Of a stretch of DNA of 64,000 bases, positions 61,636 to 64,000 are shown piece after piece. Below the pieces are notes generated by a model that had not been told where the DNA came from, did not search any database, and saw only the letters and a program-made list of their open reading frames with translations. Both the position numbers and the translations under genes were made by a program. The stretch comes from UBA5009 sp038043185 (GTDB lineage Bacteria > Bdellovibrionota > Bdellovibrionia > Bdellovibrionales > Bdellovibrionaceae), in NCBI GenBank assembly GCA_038043185.1, contig JBBTCO010000030.1, positions 1 through 64,000 of the forward strand. Reading direction: 5' to 3'. The stretch's first letter is position 1; every line of letters starts with the position of its first letter.

Positions 61636-61709
61636 GGTGATGTGGCCGAGGAGTTAGGCAGCGCTCTGCAAAAGCGCGTACGGGGGTGCGAAGCCCTCCA
61701 TCACCTCCA
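61636..61709 (+). tRNA. tRNA-Cys(GCA)
   Basis: A complete 74-base cloverleaf is present. The acceptor stem GGTGATG pairs perfectly with CATCACC, with discriminator T and encoded CCA at 61707-61709. The D-arm has GCC/GGC. The anticodon stem GCGCT/AGCGC is perfect around loop CTGCAAA with anticodon GCA at 61668-61670. The T-arm GGGGG/CCCTC encloses TGCGAAG, which departs from the usual TTCGAAT/TTCAAAT loop. It is charged by the cysS product. Candidate promoter at 61591-61619. It abuts the copper-resistance locus. Confidence 0.95.
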
Positions 61710-61719
61710 GTACAATACC

Positions 61720-61759
61720 GGAATCCCAGGATACGGGTTAACAGGTATACCTGGATTCC
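61720..61759. repeat. Imperfect palindrome downstream of tRNA-Cys
   Basis: GGAATCCCAGGATAC (61720-61734) pairs with GTATACCTGGATTCC (61745-61759) with single-base bulges. It shares the CTGGAT/ATCCAG core with 41890-41926. It may end the tRNA transcript or be a dispersed repeat; no T-tract follows. Confidence 0.5.
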
Positions 61760-61854
61760 AGTTCGCGAATTCACGACAGTATTCAGAATTCAAGTTTGCT
61801 TCTGGGATTGAGGACATGTTTCAAGACACCTAAATCTGCTAACTATGGTATTAT

Positions 61855-63628
61855 TTAAAATGAGTTACTCCGCAGGCGAAGCGCATTTCCTACTACAGAT
61901 ACAGAACTTAAACTCATAGCAAGACTTGCAATCATTGGGCTTAATAAAATCCCGAAAAATGGATACAATAAACCCGCTGCAATTGGCACCCCAAGTGCAT
62001 TATAGCCAAACGCAAAAAGTAAATTTTGTCTGATATTTTTCATTGTTGCTTGACTGAGCTTGTGAGCTCGAACAATTCCAATGAGATCACCTTTCACAAG
62101 CGTGACTCCGGCGCTCTCCATCGCAACGTCAGTTCCAGTACCCATCGCAATTCCAACATCGGCTTGTGCCAATGCTGGAGCGTCGTTGATTCCGTCCCCA
62201 GCCATCGCAACAATCTGGCCTTCAGATTTAAGTTTCTGAATGATTTCGTTTTTTTGTTGTGGAAGAACTTCAGCTTCTACATGATCAATTCCCATTTCAC
62301 GAGCAACTACTTCCGCCGTATTTCGATTGTCTCCAGTCAGCATGATAACCTTAATACCTTTTGAGTGAAAATATTCAATCGCAGGTTTTGCTGATTCTTT
62401 GATAGGATCTTTAACAGCAATAACAGCGGCAGGCTTTCCATCAATAGCGGCAAGCATAGCTCCGTGTCCTGTACTTTGAAGCTCTTTTGCAATTTGAGAA
62501 AGCTCGTTCGATTCAATGCCAAACTTTTCAAGGAGTTTTCTATTTCCAACTAGAACAATTCGATTCTGAACTTTTCCTTTTACACCCATTCACGATCAGA
62601 CTTCCGGTGCCGTTCACTGTTGCACCAGTCACTAAATCGTCTTTGTTTTTCTCTACGGGAATAGGCTCACCCGTAATCATGGACTCATCAACGGAGCTGC
62701 GACCATCGGTTACTTCACCGTCAACAGGAATTTTTTCGCCAGGTCTAACACGCAAAAGATCTCCGACATGAATATGTTCAACAGGAATATCTTCTTCAGC
62801 ACCATCAGATTTTATTTTTCGTGCTGTTTTAGGCGCAAGGTTTAAAAGTGCTCGAATTGCATTGCCTGTTTGACTGCGAGCTTTTAACTCAAGAACTTGG
62901 CCTAAGAGAACAAGTGCCGTAATTACCGCTGCGGCCTCGTAGTATAAAGGGACCATTCCTCCATGAACTCTAATGCTCTCAGGAAACAGTGAAGGAAAAA
63001 AAGTTCCAGCTAAACTAAATATGTAAGCTACTCCAGTGCCAAGAGCGATGAGTGTGAACATGTTAAAATTTCGAGATTTTATGGAAGCCCAGCCCCGTTT
63101 AAAAAAGGGGAGTCCCGCCCAGAGAACGACTGGAGTCGCAAGTAAGAATTGAATTCCAGCATTGAGCCAAGCAGGTATTGCCTGTTGTACAGGTTGCCCT
63201 GGAATCAAGTCCGACATCGCAAGCAGTAATAATGGAATTGTTAGCGGAACACTCACTTTTAAGCGCTTTGTGAAGTCAGTCAGTTCGGGGTTTTCAACTT
63301 CTTCAACAGAAACTTCTTCTGACTCTAAAGCCATGCCACAAATGGGACAGTTTCCAGGCCCCTTTTGTCTGATCTCGGGATGCATGGGACAAGTGTAAAT
63401 CGCTTCAGTATCAACTTTCTGTGATAGTTCAATTTTTGGATTCAGATACTTTGAAGGTTCCGCTTCAAATTTTGTTTTGCATTTAGGATTACAGAAATAA
63501 AATGTTTCGTCTTTGAATTTCGTATTGCCACCTTTGGCTGTAGCGGGATCAATCATCATTCCGCACACAGGGTCTTTAACAAGATTCTTTTCTTTTTTAT
63601 GATCTATTGAAGTGCGTGAATGATCCAT
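61855..63628 (-). pseudogene. CopA-type copper P1B-ATPase, internally deleted and frameshifted
   Basis: Remnant of a heavy-metal efflux ATPase in two frames. The first part (62540-63628) has a YHS-like metal-binding domain (DPVCGMMIDP with later FCNPKCK), a heavy-metal-binding YTCPMHPEIRQKGPGNCPICG motif, several membrane helices and the actuator TGEP (SMITGEPIPVEK), then ends abruptly after TGSLIVNG. The second part (61855-62589) resumes at GVKGKVQNRIVLVGNRKLL and carries the GDGINDAPALAQADVGIAMG hinge and two C-terminal helices. Missing between them is the whole middle of the protein: the CPC membrane motif, the DKTGT phosphorylation site and the HP nucleotide-binding motif, roughly 190-200 residues by family comparison. 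It is therefore inactive as written. A real gene would have been about 800 residues. It starts at an ATG with GGAG. Confidence 0.85.
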
Positions 63629-63685
63629 AGATTCTCCAATCGTATTCCTTAAAAGGGATCGAGATTTAATTCATCTCGTGCAATC

Positions 63686-63716
63686 ATCATGAGCCTTCCA
63701 GGCATTGGAAGGTCAA
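63686..63716 (-). promoter_or_regulatory. MerR-type operator-promoter for the copA remnant
   Basis: On the minus strand TTGACC (63711-63716) and CATGAT (63686-63691) are separated by exactly 19 bases. The spacer holds the dyad CTTCCAATGCCTGGAAG. A long 19-bp spacer with an embedded dyad is the hallmark of CueR/MerR-activated promoters. Confidence 0.75.
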
Positions 63717-63786
63717 TAAGGAATATACATTCTTGGATGCAATTGGTTAAATTGGATTGCTTTGATACGTAAGTTTGATTGCTTGC

Positions 63787-63817
63787 TTGACCTTCCAATT
63801 GTGGGAATGTTTATATT
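63787..63817 (+). promoter_or_regulatory. MerR-type operator-promoter for the merR gene
   Basis: On the plus strand TTGACC (63787-63792) and TATATT (63812-63817) are again separated by 19 bases. The spacer has a less perfect dyad beginning CTTCCAATT and ending GGGAATG, sharing TTGACCTTCCAAT with the copA promoter. The same regulator probably controls both divergent genes. Confidence 0.65.
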
Positions 63818-63851
63818 TATTCTCGTAGTAGAACTAATGGCAAAGGAGCCT

Positions 63852-64000
63852 ATGAACATTGGTGAAGCAGCAAAAATCTCTGGCGTAAATGCAAAGTTGA
63901 TCCGCCATTACGAATCCATTGGAATTATACCGAAAGCAAGTCGTTCAGATGCTGGCTATAGAATATACTCTGAGGCCGAAGTGAATATCTTAGCGTTTGT
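63852..64000 (+). CDS. MerR-family regulator (CueR-like), truncated by the window edge
   Basis: Only the first 49 residues are present. They form the MerR winged helix-turn-helix: MNIGEAAKISGVNAKLIRHY, then GIIPKASRSDAGYRIYSEAEV. The N-terminal pattern (IGEAA, GV, RHYESIGII, GYR) is classic. The ATG at 63852 has AAAGGAG upstream. The metal-binding C-terminus lies outside the window, so copper versus other metal specificity cannot be read here; the copA-type neighbour suggests copper. Confidence 0.9.
   Translation, partial: MNIGEAAKISGVNAKLIRHYESIGIIPKASRSDAGYRIYSEAEVNILAF

Noticed and set aside
61582..61833. An 83-residue ORF spanning the tRNA-Cys
   Set aside because: It runs through a perfect tRNA cloverleaf and a palindrome, has no ribosome site and no family-like sequence; it is a chance reading frame.

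Overview
The window is about 64 kb of a low-to-medium GC, gene-dense chromosome. It fits a Bdellovibrionota-type predatory or gliding deltaproteobacterium-like lineage. The reasons are a Myxococcus/Bdellovibrio-style Agl/Glt gliding gene cluster, many small secreted proteins and lipoproteins of unknown function, a CarD regulator, an HD-GYP protein, two tandem YkuD L,D-transpeptidases and a SpoIID-like protein in an apparently Gram-negative cell. This placement is inference from gene content; no rRNA is present to confirm it.

Layout. 0.3-6.1 kb (minus strand): a complete oligopeptide ABC transporter operon read oppD-oppF-oppA-oppB-oppC, with tight overlaps. 6.2-13.3 kb: a SohB-like protease, a proline-tailed secreted protein, a VC0807-family membrane protein, an exported FAD oxidoreductase and small envelope proteins, with a 128-bp palindromic element at 8087-8214. 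13.5-18.6 kb: a 1149-residue secreted protein of unknown function and an AidB-type acyl-CoA dehydrogenase. 18.7-29.2 kb: one compact plus-strand operon with a TolQ-like and two TolR/ExbD-like motor proteins, a large TPR protein, a TonB-like transenvelope protein with an AgmX/PglI-type C-terminus, lipoproteins, an outer-membrane barrel and a MIDAS-bearing VWA lipoprotein (CglB-like). It looks like a self-contained gliding or force-transmission machine.

29.2-38.7 kb: a fatty-acid desaturase with a coiled-coil tail, an unrecognised protein, an operon of a 39-residue membrane protein (31818-31937), a methyltransferase and a deoxyhypusine-synthase-like enzyme, then an Nfu Fe-S protein, DhnA-type aldolase overlapping lysS, and a degenerate double-rhodanese lipoprotein. 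38.7-48.4 kb: HD-GYP protein, recG, CarD, gltX, cysS and two L,D-transpeptidases. 48.5-53.5 kb: uvrB-uvrC (overlapping) and a convergent ilvE. 53.6-59.1 kb: secreted proteins, a SpoIID-domain protein, a HEXXH protein and paired lipoproteins, ending in a strong terminator.

59.2-64.0 kb: a Xer-type tyrosine recombinase, a ComM/YifB ATPase, a tRNA-Cys(GCA) at 61636-61709, and a copper-type resistance locus. The P-type ATPase of that locus has lost its central portion (CPC and DKTGT segments absent) and is split in frame, while its divergent MerR-type regulator begins at the right edge. Two back-to-back promoters with 19-bp spacers and dyads, as expected for CueR/MerR control, lie between them. 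No CRISPR array, rRNA operon or insertion sequence was seen.
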